DNA from: Antedon mediterranea | Taxonomy: Eukaryota; Echinodermata; Crinoidea; Comatulida; Antedonidae | Direction: 5' to 3' | Assembly: GCF_964355755.1 (NCBI RefSeq) | Contig: NC_092674.1 | Location: 131,001-191,000 of the forward strand | DNA: 60,000 bases | Shown here: one piece after another, positions 40,701 through 51,885 of the stretch | Position numbering within the stretch: position 1 is the stretch's first letter | Layout: each line of letters opens with the position of its first letter | Program-made: the position numbers and the translations under genes | Notes under the pieces: model-generated | What the model was told of the DNA's origin: nothing | Seen by the model: only the letters and a program-made list of their open reading frames with translations | Databases searched by the model: none

Positions 40701-40862
40701 CGTTACGTCACACTCCTTGATTCTGTCTTATTATTGGGCTGTAGATTCTGATTAAATACTTGGATCCACTATGTATTAATGTAATATAAGATGGAAAGAT
40801 CATATAGCACACGTGACATTTAAGATTTAAATCCGAATAGCAATTAGATTTTTAACAGCCAC
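37716..40862. other. Non-coding stretch
   Basis: AT-rich sequence with no recognisable gene. It includes a two-copy direct repeat (first copy from about 38746, second from about 38804) sharing GAAGACCTAAAATTGCAAGC and CTTTTGCATAGTT. Confidence 0.6.
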
Positions 40863-41232
40863 TATAAATTAATTAGGTACACATTGAATATCACAAACGC
40901 TTGGCTAAGTGCACAAGGTGAATTATCCTGTTACAATTATAGGTACACATTGAATATAACAAACGCTTGGCTAATAAGTGTTCAAGGTGAATTATCCTTT
41001 TACAATTATAGGTACACATTGAATATAACAAACACTTGGCCTCTATAAATTAATTAGGTACACATTGAATATAACAAACGCTTGGCTAAGTGCACAAGGT
41101 ATGAATTATCCTGTTACAATTTAGGTACACATTGAATATAACAAACACTTGGCCACTATAAATTAAATAGGTACACATTGAATATAACAAACGCTTGGCC
41201 AAGTGGACAAGATATGAATTAGCCTGTTACTT
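40863..41232. repeat. Irregular ~66-75-bp tandem repeat, about 5 copies
   Basis: Units start AGGTACACATTGAATAT and continue ACAAACGCTTGGC, then AAGTGCACAAGGT and GAATTATCCTGTTAC. Some units are shortened, and some are joined through CTATAAATTAATT. A single copy degenerates at the right edge. Confidence 0.9.
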
Positions 41233-42920
41233 AATTAGGGTATATATTTAATTTCAGTGAATAATTCGAGATTTAGGACTATTGCATTTTATAGGTACAA
41301 TGAAGTTTGAACAACATTTATAAAGTATTAAGTTAAAACGACAGTAAATCGAACGATTGTGTTAAAGTTTAATCTCTCAATATCCCTAAAATTTGAACGA
41401 ATACCGAAGAACCAATATCGATGGTCGCGTCTAAAAATTCATATTTCAAACAAAATATTTTACATATTCGTGGTAAATGTATTGATTTGTACATTGCCAT
41501 TACAATGTATCAATATGATTTTAAATTAGTTATCAATTCTGTGACGTTAAAAAACATCTTAAAATTGATACAGTAGTACTAAAATTACTCTCTAATCTAA
41601 CGTACATTTTATAATGAGCGCTCATCAAGAACTAGGAAAGAAATCGATGCCTTTAATTCAGGCCAGATAAACAAAATATTTATAGCAATAAAAAAAGGCC
41701 TGATCTATAAAAAATAAAGCAGCAAACTACAAAAAAAAACATATCACACATAATACTTTATAAAATTATATTATTATTTCGTGATCATGTAACTCCAAAT
41801 CTCCACTCCACTCCAATACCCTAACCGAATTTGTGTATTCACAGTAGCTGTCATGCTTGTTTATTTATATTAGGTTACTGTTCTAGTTTAGGCCTATCCT
41901 GTCATAGGTTACTTCGTACGGTCCTTTCACTCAATTATGGATAACATCATACAGTGTGTTATGTAAATATCTTTGCTAACTAAATCGTCTGAGGACGATT
42001 AGGTCTATTAATTAATTGAATAATGTTAATGTTTGTATAATGTCTCTCATGATATTATGTAGGTGATCTTAGACGTTCTTCAGTTCATCAATTGAACACG
42101 TTATTGGAATCCAATGTCAGCAGACTACTCTCATTAACAATGTGTTAACGCCAAACCGATAAATTACACGATAGCCGTATCGATTTGGAAAGTAAAGTGT
42201 TAAAATAATTGGTTTAATGTTGAAATCTGAACTAAATAGCGACAGCGCCAAATGTTAAACGAGGTGTGACGTCTTGGAGTAAATTATTTGTTTTGCAAAT
42301 TGTACCTATATGAGTTTGTATAGGCTTCTGATATTTATTCATCTTCAAGTCAATTTATTTGTTTTGTACATTATTAAATCTATATGATATATATGACATC
42401 AAATTAAAAAATTTAGCTGCATAATATTTATAGGTTTCTCCGCAAGTTAAGCAAATTATGTAAAACAAAATGTACTTCTGATGAATCTGTAGCATGCAGA
42501 TGATACCGATAACTATCTGATAAATGTGATTTACTCACCTGTGTTAAATATCATTTAATGTTTAAATAAATCTAAACATATTTTCATTAAATAAATCTCC
42601 AGGCATAAGGTCAAAAGTTCACATATAATTCTCTTCCTGTGTCTTTCACCCACATACTGATTTATCTAATATTCCATAATTTGTCAAAATACTGCAGTAT
42701 TCTCTGTTGGATATCAAATTTAAATCGGTAACCAATACCAATAATGATTCTTGACACTTTTGTTCACATTGGCAGGCAGTTAACTTCAGGATAGTCGTTG
42801 ATAAAGTATATTTTAAACTCTGCATTTTACATAACATATCAGTACTTTGAAAGTAAACCATGGCCGCCGCGACAATGTATTATTACCTAAAAGCAAACGA
42901 TGTGGCTTCTAAAAGTAGGC
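41233..42920. other. Non-coding stretch with one short Kozak-like ORF
   Basis: Nothing recognised except an ATG at 42860 in a strong context (AAACCATGGCC). It starts a 30-codon plus frame beginning MAAATMYYYLKANDVASKS. The frame runs into the SINE at 42921 and stops at 42952. It could be a first coding exon cut by the SINE, or chance. Confidence 0.35.
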
Positions 42921-43237
42921 GTATTTGTTTGTTTTATCTTTATACTGGGTGACCTCTTCAGTCAAAGACTGATCTCCCAGAGGGCCCAGTTGGTGATCAG
43001 TGGCTGTGATGTACTAATACACCGGGGTAACCCCCTACTCATCTCGAAAGATGTACTAGGTTCTTTAAAGTGCACACGAGCAAGTTGTGTACACTGGACC
43101 TACGGTTTATAGTCCTTATCCGAGAAGACTCGTTCTACCACCAGAACCATGGAGTGAGTGAGAGCCTCGAACCCCTGCCGATGTTATGGCTACGTGCACG
43201 GTTCCACTGTCTTAACCGCTCGGCCACTCACTCACTC
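42921..43237 (-). mobile_element. tRNA-derived SINE
   Basis: On the minus strand the head reads like a Leu/Ser-type tRNA: A box TGGCCGAGCGG at 43226-43216 and B box GGTTCGAGGCT at 43173-43163. A body follows with TTTAAAGAACC and a GGGGGTTACCCC hairpin. The A-rich 3' tail is near AAAGATAAAACAAACAAA. TAGGC flanks both ends (42916-42920 and 43238-43242) and is a possible short target duplication. The conserved-looking body resembles the shared central domains of animal SINE superfamilies, but I cannot name which. Confidence 0.85.
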
Positions 43238-43328
43238 TAGGCAGAGGCCCGTATGATGCAGGATATTTTGGATAGACTAAATAACGCATACTAATAATAA
43301 TGATTACACGTTTTCCCTTTCAGGCTAT

Positions 43329-43357
43329 GGGGGGGGGGGGGGGGGGTGGGGTGGGGA
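43329..43357. repeat. G18 homopolymer with TGGGG repeats
   Basis: Eighteen consecutive G (43329-43346) followed by TGGGGTGGGG. This could form G-quadruplexes, and its length is error-prone in sequencing. Confidence 0.95.
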
Positions 43358-44006
43358 TATATCAATAATTTAAGATCATAGCTTCAGGAAGAATATAAAA
43401 AAGCCTTATTGATTGGCCTTACCACAACGACGTTAAAAAGTCTTATGAAAACCCCATGCCCGAACTTGTAGGGCTACCTACCATTTATAAATATGAAAAG
43501 TGTATACAATGCACGCGCGGAGACTTAAACGCTTCCTCATCACGTACATGGCGCGATCAATGTTAGCAACGTACATGGGAACCAATTGTAAAAATAGGAT
43601 AATTAATTGCAAACACCCAGCGGGATTCACCTGCCGTCTTTTATTATTCAACGATTCATTATAATATATATATTGAAATTCAATAATAATTCAAAAATGA
43701 CAATAAAATTGGACATTACTTCTTGTGATAGGTATTCACAGAGGAATAAAGAAATAAAAATATCTTAAATACACGTTGAACGTTATCTCTGTGTAACGCT
43801 GTTTACGTTGACATGGAAACACAATAAGTACGTTCTAACTAGAAATATTCCCTTGAGCAAAAAGATATTATAATTCTGGGGCATATCGATAAGACAACGT
43901 TTGATGATCAAACTAAAAATACCAACATCTAACATTGAAATATAAGTATATAATTACAGAAATTATAGTATCTATAGATCTTTTAATTAGGTCAATATCT
44001 TGAGTG
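43358..44006. other. Non-coding stretch
   Basis: AT-rich; no gene or repeat recognised. Confidence 0.5.
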
Positions 44007-44315
44007 TGTAATCGTATACAAGAGTAAGTATCATTGGAGTAAAATAGCGTACATCTTACTTCCAAGAACGGTCCTGTCAATTGTGTAATCGTATACAAGA
44101 GTAAGTATCATTGGAGTAAAATAGCGTACATCTTACTTCCAAGAACGGTCCTGTCAATTGTGTAATCGTATACAAGAGTAAGTATCATTGGAGTAAAATA
44201 GCGTACATCTTACTTCCAAGAACGGTCCTGTCAATTGTGTAATCGTATACAAGAGTAAGTATCATTGTAGTAAAATAGCGTACATCTTACTTCCACGAAC
44301 GGTCCTGTCAATTGA
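44007..44315. repeat. 77-bp tandem repeat, 4 near-identical copies
   Basis: Units begin TGTAATCGTATACAAGAG and end GAACGGTCCTGTCAATTG, at exact 77-bp spacing (44007, 44084, 44161, 44238). Only one or two substitutions are seen, in the last copy, so the expansion is recent. Confidence 0.95.
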
Positions 44316-46130
44316 CATAATACGATACGATCAACCAGAGGCCTTTGTAACCGAGTCAACCAAAGATTGGTAAAAGCTTAATTATACGTATTTATTACGG
44401 TAACTAATGAGAGACAAACGTGGTTGAAGACGTGAACAACCGTTGTTCTCATCCATGATGACATCAAATCCGCTATTGGAAATATTATTAGGAGGAAGGG
44501 TTTAAACTGATAAATATCATCACAGCATAATTATGTTGATTAAAGTTCTTGGTGGTTTAAAACTCTATTAATATTTATTTTCTCAGATGGTTTGAGAAAT
44601 TTCGCTACATTATCAATAATTCAAATTAATATCAAACGTATACTAATATTTTGCTCACATTTTTATGCATGTGATCGAATATTGGTCATGCATAGTAACA
44701 ATCTTGATCTTGTTTATAATTCAGTCACTAAGTCCACAGTCACGTATACCTAAAGATCCACCACTAATGTAGTCACGTGTCGTCGTAATTATTGATGTTT
44801 GGCGTTTGCACAAGAAAATGTACTTTTGCTGATTTCATTAGTAATTACGTGTATAGTAAGTATTGGAATGAATTTGCACCTTGAATTATATATTGCAAGA
44901 TCGTAATAATTAAGCTACGGTAAGTCTAATAAGGTTTTGTATTAAACCAACTAGCAACTATTATTGCAAATCAACGGAATTACTTGAAATACACATGCAA
45001 TCATGACTCTAAGACGGGGGTCATCAGACAATTGCCATTGCAACGTGTCTTGCTACTGTACTGCATGCTCTTAAAGACGTATCCAGCATTAAACTTCCCA
45101 CTAATAATAAATAATAAAAGCATTTACTTTAATGGACAGGTAAGGTATTGTCATTCATTAGTTACGTGATGATACTAATAGACACTTGCATATGAAAAAA
45201 TACTTAGCAATTGAAAAGGACAAAAAACAACACAAGCAACAAAAATGAAAACTTATTTAAAAGAAACATACATTAGGTCCTAATTATATTTTTATTTTAT
45301 AATTGAGATCGGTTTAAAATGTAATAATAATTTAAGAATCTTTAGTATATTATTTTATATATTTAACTTCTTTTGTAAAATTATTTATTTAGTTATTACA
45401 GAGAAGAGTGAAATTACATTAATTTAACTCGTCCCTGGTTATTATTAGTTTATTCTATATAATATGTATATCAAGTAAATGAAAATCGTTCTTAGAATCT
45501 TGCAAAGATGTTGACAGTGTATAAACCCATCAATGTTCGTGCTTTTTTGCAGTTATTGAACCAAATGACAGATATAATTCATTAACTATAATGGCACAGT
45601 TGTATGACCGTTAAAACAACATGAGTTGTGTTGATAACACTTGCAATATCGAGTTGCCAAAACATCAAAGAACCAAGTGTAACATCATTAGTTAAATTCC
45701 GTGTGGAAACTAAGTAACCTGCATGAAATCGAATAACCAGTAATTGCTATGGATTTCTGTTAGTAATTACATGTACTTGAAACATTCGGTATCAAGTCAT
45801 TCATTGTAACATTCACTAATAATGTGGGCAATATTCGGTATAAACTTATTCATGGTAACATTCACTAATAATGTAGGCACTGTTTGTCATCTAAATGTAT
45901 TGCGACTTATTATATTGCTTTTCGGTGAGGTTTTTGTCAAAACTAAAATACCAAATGTTTCTGGTGAGCGAGTCCCTGGTTTTGCTTCTTTTACGCTTTT
46001 CTTGAGATGAGAAGAAGGTCTGAATTCTGCTAGTGCGACTGGAGACGAGATGAAGAAAAAACGATTACTTTTCTTAATAATAATTTAGATAACAATTAGA
46101 CTAATAAAAACTTTTGTTATATCTCAACAG
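44316..46130. other. Upstream region of the GPCR gene, probably promoter and/or 5' UTR intron
   Basis: AT-rich without a recognised gene. A short direct repeat, CATTCACTAATAATGT, occurs at about 45811 and 45860. It ends with a good 3' splice site. Confidence 0.5.
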
Positions 46131-46131
46131 G
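46116..46131 (+). other. Candidate 3' splice site of a 5' UTR intron
   Basis: TTATATCTCAACAG/G has a pyrimidine-rich tract and an AG at 46129-46130, 101 bp before the receptor ATG. The intronless receptor gene may thus have a spliced non-coding leader. Inference only. Confidence 0.4.
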
Positions 46132-46231
46132 TTAATACTATGGATCTCACCTAGAATGACTTTGTCAAGATACATCACGCTCGAAAATCAAAATCTCTGA
46201 AAGGACCAACTGAAAACGACACGCACACAAA

Positions 46232-47287
46232 ATGAATAATACAACAGATTCCGACAAATCATTGGGAGCTAAAATAACAATTGGACTTGTGCTAGGAAGC
46301 ATCACGTTCGTTGTCATATTTGGAAACGTTCTAGTACTTCTGTCACCATTTTTCAGCAGAAACCTGCTTAAGAAGCCAACATACATATTCCTTATTTCTC
46401 TTGCCATTGCCGACCTATTACTCGGAATCATTGTTTTACCCTTCAGTAGCATCATCGCCGTCACAGGAACATGGTTTTTTGGTCCTGTTGTATGTAATCT
46501 GTATGTATCTTCAGACGTGTGTTTCTCTACTTCCTCTATACTTCATTTGCTTGTTATTACACTTGATCGCTATTATGCGGCTGCATCTCCATTTCATTAT
46601 AAAACAAGAATGAAACAGAACTGCGCCCTTCTCATTGTTATTATCGTCTGGTTTGTATCTGTTATGATATCTTTCCCGCCAATTCACACGGGTCTTAATA
46701 CTGACGATGGTGTTATACAAAGCTACGAAGACAGATCTACATGCGTGTTAGAAACAAACAAAATATATAGTCTTGTAGATGGAATAGGACTTTTCTTCAT
46801 TCCTTTAATATTTATGTGTGTTCTATACGTACATCTTATCCTCATAGTTCGGAAAAAAGGAGCTGTATCAAGCAAGAACTCTTATAAAGAAAGACGTCTT
46901 GTTATTACAATAGCCGTGGTACTGAGTGGATTTGCTGTTTGCTGGGTACCATATTTTACAATATTCACGGTTGGTGAACTTTTCAAATGGCAAGCACACC
47001 CTGTAGTGTCCGATGTGGTACTCTGGCTTGGATATTTAAACAGTAGTATTAACCCAATTATATATGGACTATTGAATCAGAAATTTCGCGATGCTTTCCG
47101 TAAAATGTTATGTATTACTTGTAATAAAACCGACGCGTCTTCTAATTACAGCATGTCTCGGACTTCGTATTACACAACAAATAACCAAGCTCTTAGTCGA
47201 ATGAAAAATACTACAAAGAATAAGAATGGATGCACTAACAAACATATTTATGAAGAGGCTATATCTTCATCTCCAACAAAAGTGTGA
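46232..47287 (+). CDS. Histamine H2 receptor-like class A aminergic GPCR, single exon
   Basis: A 351-residue seven-transmembrane receptor starting at the first in-frame ATG. An Asn-rich N-terminus offers glycosylation sites (NNTT). Class A landmarks are N32 (GN, TM1), D61 (LAIAD, TM2), C88 with C171 for the extracellular disulphide, DRY at 112-114, W140, P191, CWVPYF at 237-242 and NPIIY at 274-278. C294 and C297 are possible palmitoylation sites. D95 in TM3 is the amine-binding Asp of aminergic receptors. D183 in TM5 (YSLVDG) sits where vertebrate H2 receptors have their Asp, and CWVPYFTIF and VVLWLGYLNSSINP also resemble H2. From the family, coupling to G proteins at the plasma membrane in response to histamine or a related amine is likely; the ligand is inferred. 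Related alternatives are octopamine, trace-amine or 5-HT-like receptors. No frameshift is seen. Confidence 0.93.
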   Translation: MNNTTDSDKSLGAKITIGLVLGSITFVVIFGNVLVLLSPFFSRNLLKKPTYIFLISLAIADLLLGIIVLPFSSIIAVTGTWFFGPVVCNLYVSSDVCFSTSSILHLLVITLDRYYAAASPFHYKTRMKQNCALLIVIIVWFVSVMISFPPIHTGLNTDDGVIQSYEDRSTCVLETNKIYSLVDGIGLFFIPLIFMCVLYVHLILIVRKKGAVSSKNSYKERRLVITIAVVLSGFAVCWVPYFTIFTVGELFKWQAHPVVSDVVLWLGYLNSSINPIIYGLLNQKFRDAFRKMLCITCNKTDASSNYSMSRTSYYTTNNQALSRMKNTTKNKNGCTNKHIYEEAISSSPTKV

Positions 47288-47291
47288 ATAA
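47286..47291 (+). promoter_or_regulatory. AATAAA overlapping the GPCR stop region
   Basis: AATAAA lies directly at the stop codon. It is probably too early to be the main polyadenylation signal. Confidence 0.2.
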
Positions 47292-47952
47292 AAGCGAAGA
47301 ACGATGTCAAAGACAATATAACCAGAATTACTGGTCTGGAATGGACATATTTAAATAACTAAAGCTTACGGAAGCTAAATATATTTTAGAATAGCTGGTT
47401 GTATACATATACGTGGTAATTTGTGCATGCATTTACTCCACCCGTAAAGCTCTCTTAAGACTTTTGTGTCGTAAAATTATTTATCTAGACAACATACTCA
47501 AGAAGCAAGCAGCATATACTAAGCAGTTGCTTTGTTTTGATTTAAACTTACTAATCTGACAAGATAAAAACATTAAGGATAAAGTATTTCCCACTGTCCA
47601 TATTATGTATTGTAGACATAGTACTCTAATAGCCATAATAAACGTATCACCATTTTACTAGTGTAATGTTGACTAAAATATATGGTAATAATAAAAAAAA
47701 AAACATATATCAGTAATTATTTGTAAGCTATCCTACTGCAAGTTGTATTTTAGGTTTGGAGCTTAAACACAGCCTGTGTATTGACTTTCTATTTTGGCTT
47801 ATTAAGCCCATGCTACAACTCTATGCTTTAACTATTAGCCTCTAGCATACAGATGGTTAACTATAAACCCATGTAACCCATGTTTATTAGTATTTTACTG
47901 CTATAGATTTCACATGCATATCTTAGCCCTTTGAGTGAAATATGACGATATC

Positions 47953-47958
47953 AATAAA
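47953..47958 (+). terminator. Candidate polyadenylation signal for the GPCR
   Basis: AATAAA about 670 bp after the stop codon, followed by GT-rich sequence (GTTTCAGTGTGT). Plausible 3' end; unproven. Confidence 0.35.
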
Positions 47959-48126
47959 GTTTCAGTGTGTATAGGATCATGTAATACAATATACATGTTG
48001 TGTTCTTTAATGTTCGGTGTCTACAACACATCCTTATAATTACTGGAAGAATAAACGAAAGTAAGCATTGACCCGCCTATTTATTATTTTACGTTGTTAG
48101 GCCTACTGTAGGTCTGTGTTGCTGTT

Positions 48127-48160
48127 GATGGTGGTGGTGGTGGTGGTGGTGTTGTTGTTG
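48127..48160. repeat. (GTG)n/(GTT)n microsatellite
   Basis: About eight GTG units followed by several GTT units. Confidence 0.95.
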
Positions 48161-49922
48161 CAAAAGTTTCTTAACACTCCGTTTCATCAACAGAATTGAT
48201 GACTAAGCCAAGTACTGTTACTCAGTGCTATCTAATTTTATCTTTTTTGTAAATGCATCTTCATGATTACTTTAAGTTTCAGAAAGCATCAGTGCCTTGG
48301 GCAGTTTCATCTGATCCAACATCGTTCCTAATTTGCAATATAGGTTCTCCTCACAATTTATACTTTCATCATACACAATTTTGTTTTTAATCTGAATAAA
48401 TTCGGATTAATTTTTAAAGCAGTGAATAACATGAATTTTAAGAAACATTCTACTGTTTGTTACATAATTTATTACACTCTTTGTTACTAGAGTACTACAT
48501 TATAGGTTTATTGAGATTATTACAATTAATAATGAGATATTGTTTGCATGCCGAAATCAAATGTTGATATAAAGTTTGCGGTACACCACGTAGGCCTATA
48601 TATAGTTCTAAAAAGAACTGTTGAGTTTCTTTTGAGATATAATAATAAATTTAACTATTTCAATACAAATGATGAACTTAGATAGTTATGAACTTAGATT
48701 TTTAATTATTGATCCAAAAATATACAGTTAATCAGTCACTTTTCCCTGAGTTACTATTATAAGTAATCAGTCACTCTTCTCTGAGTTAATACTCACAGAA
48801 TTGGATTGGTGCCTTTATTATCCTGTCATTAATAGTACAAGACACACTTAATAGGATAGTTATAGTACTTGTTTGCTTCTTGGTTGGGGCAATGCATTTA
48901 AGCACAAGCGCTTCAATGTGAACAAATGAACTTCATTATGAAAACGTTGAAGTGCTTTTGGACATTAGTTTCTAATTCAATAACTCAGTCAGATTTTGTA
49001 CGATGAGTATTATGACTAAAACAATGCAGCAAGCATTTATGACTTATTAAAGCTAATAAATTGAGATCAGTAACTTACGAATATCATAACAAGGAGTCAT
49101 TTAATGCGACACGGTTAATTACAATGAGTCCTTTATGTGCAAAGAAATATTGTAAGTGCACCAGGAACGTACTGAATCTAATAATACGATACTAACTATC
49201 ATTGAAATTCAAAAGTTTAATGTCACAACAAATATTATAAACAATTAAAGTCGATTGAACAAAAAGCCTAAGTCTGTGTTTTTAGATTTAAATTTGTATG
49301 CGAAGTGTCGATATTTACCAACGGGGTTAATTAATATTCTATCATTGAAGAATCCCATATGACCCCCGAGGTTTTAATTTATGTAGGATGTATAAGCAGG
49401 TGCCAAATTTAATATTGAAATTTACGATATGATTTAGTGTACATTTCATCTCTAAAATGTCCATTCTTCGTATATATGCGAAGCGCGTGTGTGTATGTTG
49501 GAGACAAAGAGACCAGACGGGATAGAGGTAATTCTTACCAGAGAATAAGAATGGGGGAGTTAGCATTCCATGAAATTGTTTGGATTTATTCTTCTTCTTT
49601 ATGCTTCTCTCCATTAACTTATCTCTTTTGCTCTTAACCAATAATTTGTTAATTAATTCAATAATTATTATTTTTATATTTTCACAAGTCATCTCTGCAT
49701 CTCATTTTGGTTTTGCCTCTTTCCTTTTCCCAGCTATCTTTGGTTGCCCAACCACATAGTGCTGCTTGTTCACCCATTCTCCTGAAGTATCTGTTTTTTG
49801 TCCATTATTGTTGCATTCATTACGAATGTTGCCATGAGCCAGCGAAGCATGCATGCAATATTCATCATTCATCTTATTTATTTAACGTTCTATATTGTTC
49901 CTACTCTGATATAGTCTGGGTT
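48161..49922. other. Non-coding stretch
   Basis: No recognisable gene. Frames on both strands at 49342-49943 are short, overlap each other and show no domain. Confidence 0.5.
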
Positions 49923-50020
49923 CCAGACGGAGTTTTGTCTTAATATTAGTTAAAAGATAAATATTTTGGCACATATGGCGTTTCATACGTATACTACTTG
50001 ATTTTGGATACTCCGTCTGG
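49923..50020. repeat. 11-bp inverted repeat pair
   Basis: CCAGACGGAGT (49923-49933) and ACTCCGTCTGG (50010-50020) bracket 76 bp. It could be a tiny MITE or a hairpin; no clear target duplication is seen. Confidence 0.6.
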
Positions 50021-50175
50021 GGAAACACGCAAAAGTCACGTGGTTTGACACCAAGAATTCTTGGTGCATACGATTATCCGGTTGACTAGTTTCAGCTGCA
50101 TGCGATTGGCTACTCTCTCGTACACCGTTTAAATATTCATATTTAAGAATTTCAAAGACTCAACAACTAAGATGA

Positions 50176-50192
50176 TGCGCATGCGCATGCGC
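50176..50192. promoter_or_regulatory. Overlapping NRF1-like sites
   Basis: TGCGCATGCGCATGCGC contains two overlapping matches to the NRF1 palindrome YGCGCAYGCGCR in otherwise AT-rich DNA. A nearby promoter is possible, but I see no gene start next to it. Confidence 0.45.
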
Positions 50193-50892
50193 TATGTTAC
50201 GTTTAGACAATGTGACTTGGGTACATTTATGAAAGTTCTGAAGGCTAGAAATTATTTTATATGCCTAGTAGTCTGGTAAACATTTGATGGGATCTTTGAA
50301 ACATGAAAACTCGTCTTGATATATGATAGGCTAGCTTCTCCGCAAATCAAACATTGAATGGATCATTTATTACGCGGAGATAATTTTGATTTAATTCCCA
50401 CCCAGACCCTGTCCTGTTCTGTGTGGTGGTGTAGCCCTGTTGTGTGCCGGTGGTATGTAGGCCTACTTCATTGGCGTTTTATTTGGCAGGTCATACGTGA
50501 GTAGGACCTACGAAAGAGGCCTAGGCCAAGGACTAAACAATTAATAAACAAAACAACTTGGCATTACTATTTTATATTTCAACAGTCTCGATCGTACATT
50601 AAGCACTGGTAGGCATACATACTCGATCTCTTTCATTTTGAAACAAAATGATCATTGGTTGATTCGAAATCCATATTTACATACCGCCCGCCCCATATAG
50701 CCAAATACGGTATGATAACCTACGTCATTCTTATCGTATGTTTGCGGTCTGCAAATCGATTTCTATACGTGTTTCACAAGTCTGTATTTTCAGACAAAAA
50801 TCGCGGTCGAAATAAAAACAAATAAATAAAAAAAAAAGATAATACGGACTTGGGGCAAGTCTAACTCTGATAACGCGGGTGTTCTTAAAATT
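50193..50892. other. Non-coding stretch
   Basis: Nothing recognised beyond scattered TAGGCCTAC motifs. Confidence 0.45.
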
Positions 50893-51059
50893 GAGGGCGC
50901 TAAACATAACATTTACGCAGAGCCATAAAATTATTATATAGTTATGTATAAAGGTATATTCAGAGCATCATTTCGCATTTCGACGATCGAGCATTCTCTA
51001 CTTCTACGGAGCGCCATTTATGCCTTATTTACTTCTGAAATAGAAATAGTACTACGGTA

Positions 51060-51495
51060 ACTGGTTCAGTGGACCAAATTTAGCACCAGTGGAGCACAGT
51101 GATATGAAATAGAAATAAGTCACTCATTTTAATATCTTTTCGTATGTTAATACACTGTTCTCAAGTGGACCCAATTTGGAGCCAGTGGAGCACAGTGATA
51201 TATATAGAAACAAGTCATTGAATACATTGTGCTCATGTGGACCCAATTTGGAGCCAAGGGAGCATAGTGATATAAAATAGAAATAAGTCACTGAATTTTA
51301 ATATCTTTTCGTATGTTATAATACACACTGTGCTCAAGTGGACCCAATTTGGAGCCAGGGGAGCACAGTGATATAAAATAGAAATAAGTCACTGAATTGT
51401 AATATCTTTTCGTATTTTAATACAATGTACTCAAGTGTACCCAATTTGGCACCAGGCGAGCACAGTGATATAAAATAGAAATAAGTCACTAAATT
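51060..51495. repeat. ~75-115-bp tandem repeat, about 5 copies
   Basis: Units share GTGGACCCAATTTGGAGCCA, GAGCACAGTGATAT and AGAAATAAGTCACT, some followed by AATATCTTTTCGTATG. Degenerate inverted copies lie at 53920-54180. Confidence 0.88.
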
Positions 51496-51579
51496 TTGAA
51501 AAGCTGATAATGGTCTATTTATACGTGTGTTACGTAATTCATCATTACGTCATAAATATCCTATTAACCTTGCTAAAAC

Positions 51580-51605
51580 CATGGAGTAAAGAATATTACT
51601 CCATG
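51580..51605. mobile_element. 26-bp micro-palindromic insertion with 7-bp duplication
   Basis: The insert starts CATGGAGTAA and ends TTACTCCATG, perfect 10-bp inverted ends around six bases. It lies between CTAAAAC (51573-51579) and CTAAAAC (51606-51612). It has the same ends as the 20-bp insert at 26972 but is at an unrelated site. Confidence 0.75.
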
Positions 51606-51618
51606 CTAAAACCAAAAT

Positions 51619-51690
51619 GATCAGTTAGCTCAGTCGTCTGAGCGTCGTGTTAACAACACGTATGTCGTGGGTTCGATTCCCACGCTGGTC
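51619..51690 (+). tRNA. tRNA-like sequence, anticodon AAC; probably a SINE head
   Basis: It folds as a full cloverleaf. The acceptor GATCAGT pairs with GCTGGTC (with GU pairs), the D stem is GCTC/GAGC, and the anticodon loop TTAACAA gives AAC (Val by code). A 5-nt variable region and T arm GTGGG-TTCGATT-CCCAC follow. Flaws are a mismatch at the base of the anticodon stem and a D loop lacking the usual GG. The backbone looks closer to Ile-type tRNAs than to Val, so identity by anticodon is doubtful. The position inside repeats and an attached body to about 51880 ending in a T run favour a tRNA-derived SINE. Confidence 0.65.
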
Positions 51691-51885
51691 GGTGGAATAG
51701 AGTTAAGGCTATGCGAGCCACTGTGTTTGGGGTTCACAGATCATACGTCCCCCTTTCCACCACACATCATGAGGCAACAACATCAATGCATCTGGTGATG
51801 TGGTGGAAACGACCCCTAAAAGGCTGTGACAGTGCCTTAGTGCTGAGGCAGGGAGAGCACAGTCATTTAGCATCTTTTTTTTTTG
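51691..51885 (+). repeat. Body of the tRNA-like SINE
   Basis: Follows the tRNA-like head directly. It contains a strong imperfect hairpin whose arms are TTTCCACCACA near 51757 and TGTGGTGGAAA near 51800. It ends at T10 (about 51872-51882), a possible Pol III terminator. Confidence 0.5.

Noticed and set aside
46165-46464. Minus-strand 99-codon frame over the GPCR start
   Set aside because: Antisense shadow of the receptor gene.
49342-49943. Frames on both strands near 49.3-49.9 kb
   Set aside because: Mutually overlapping, no domain, no splice context.
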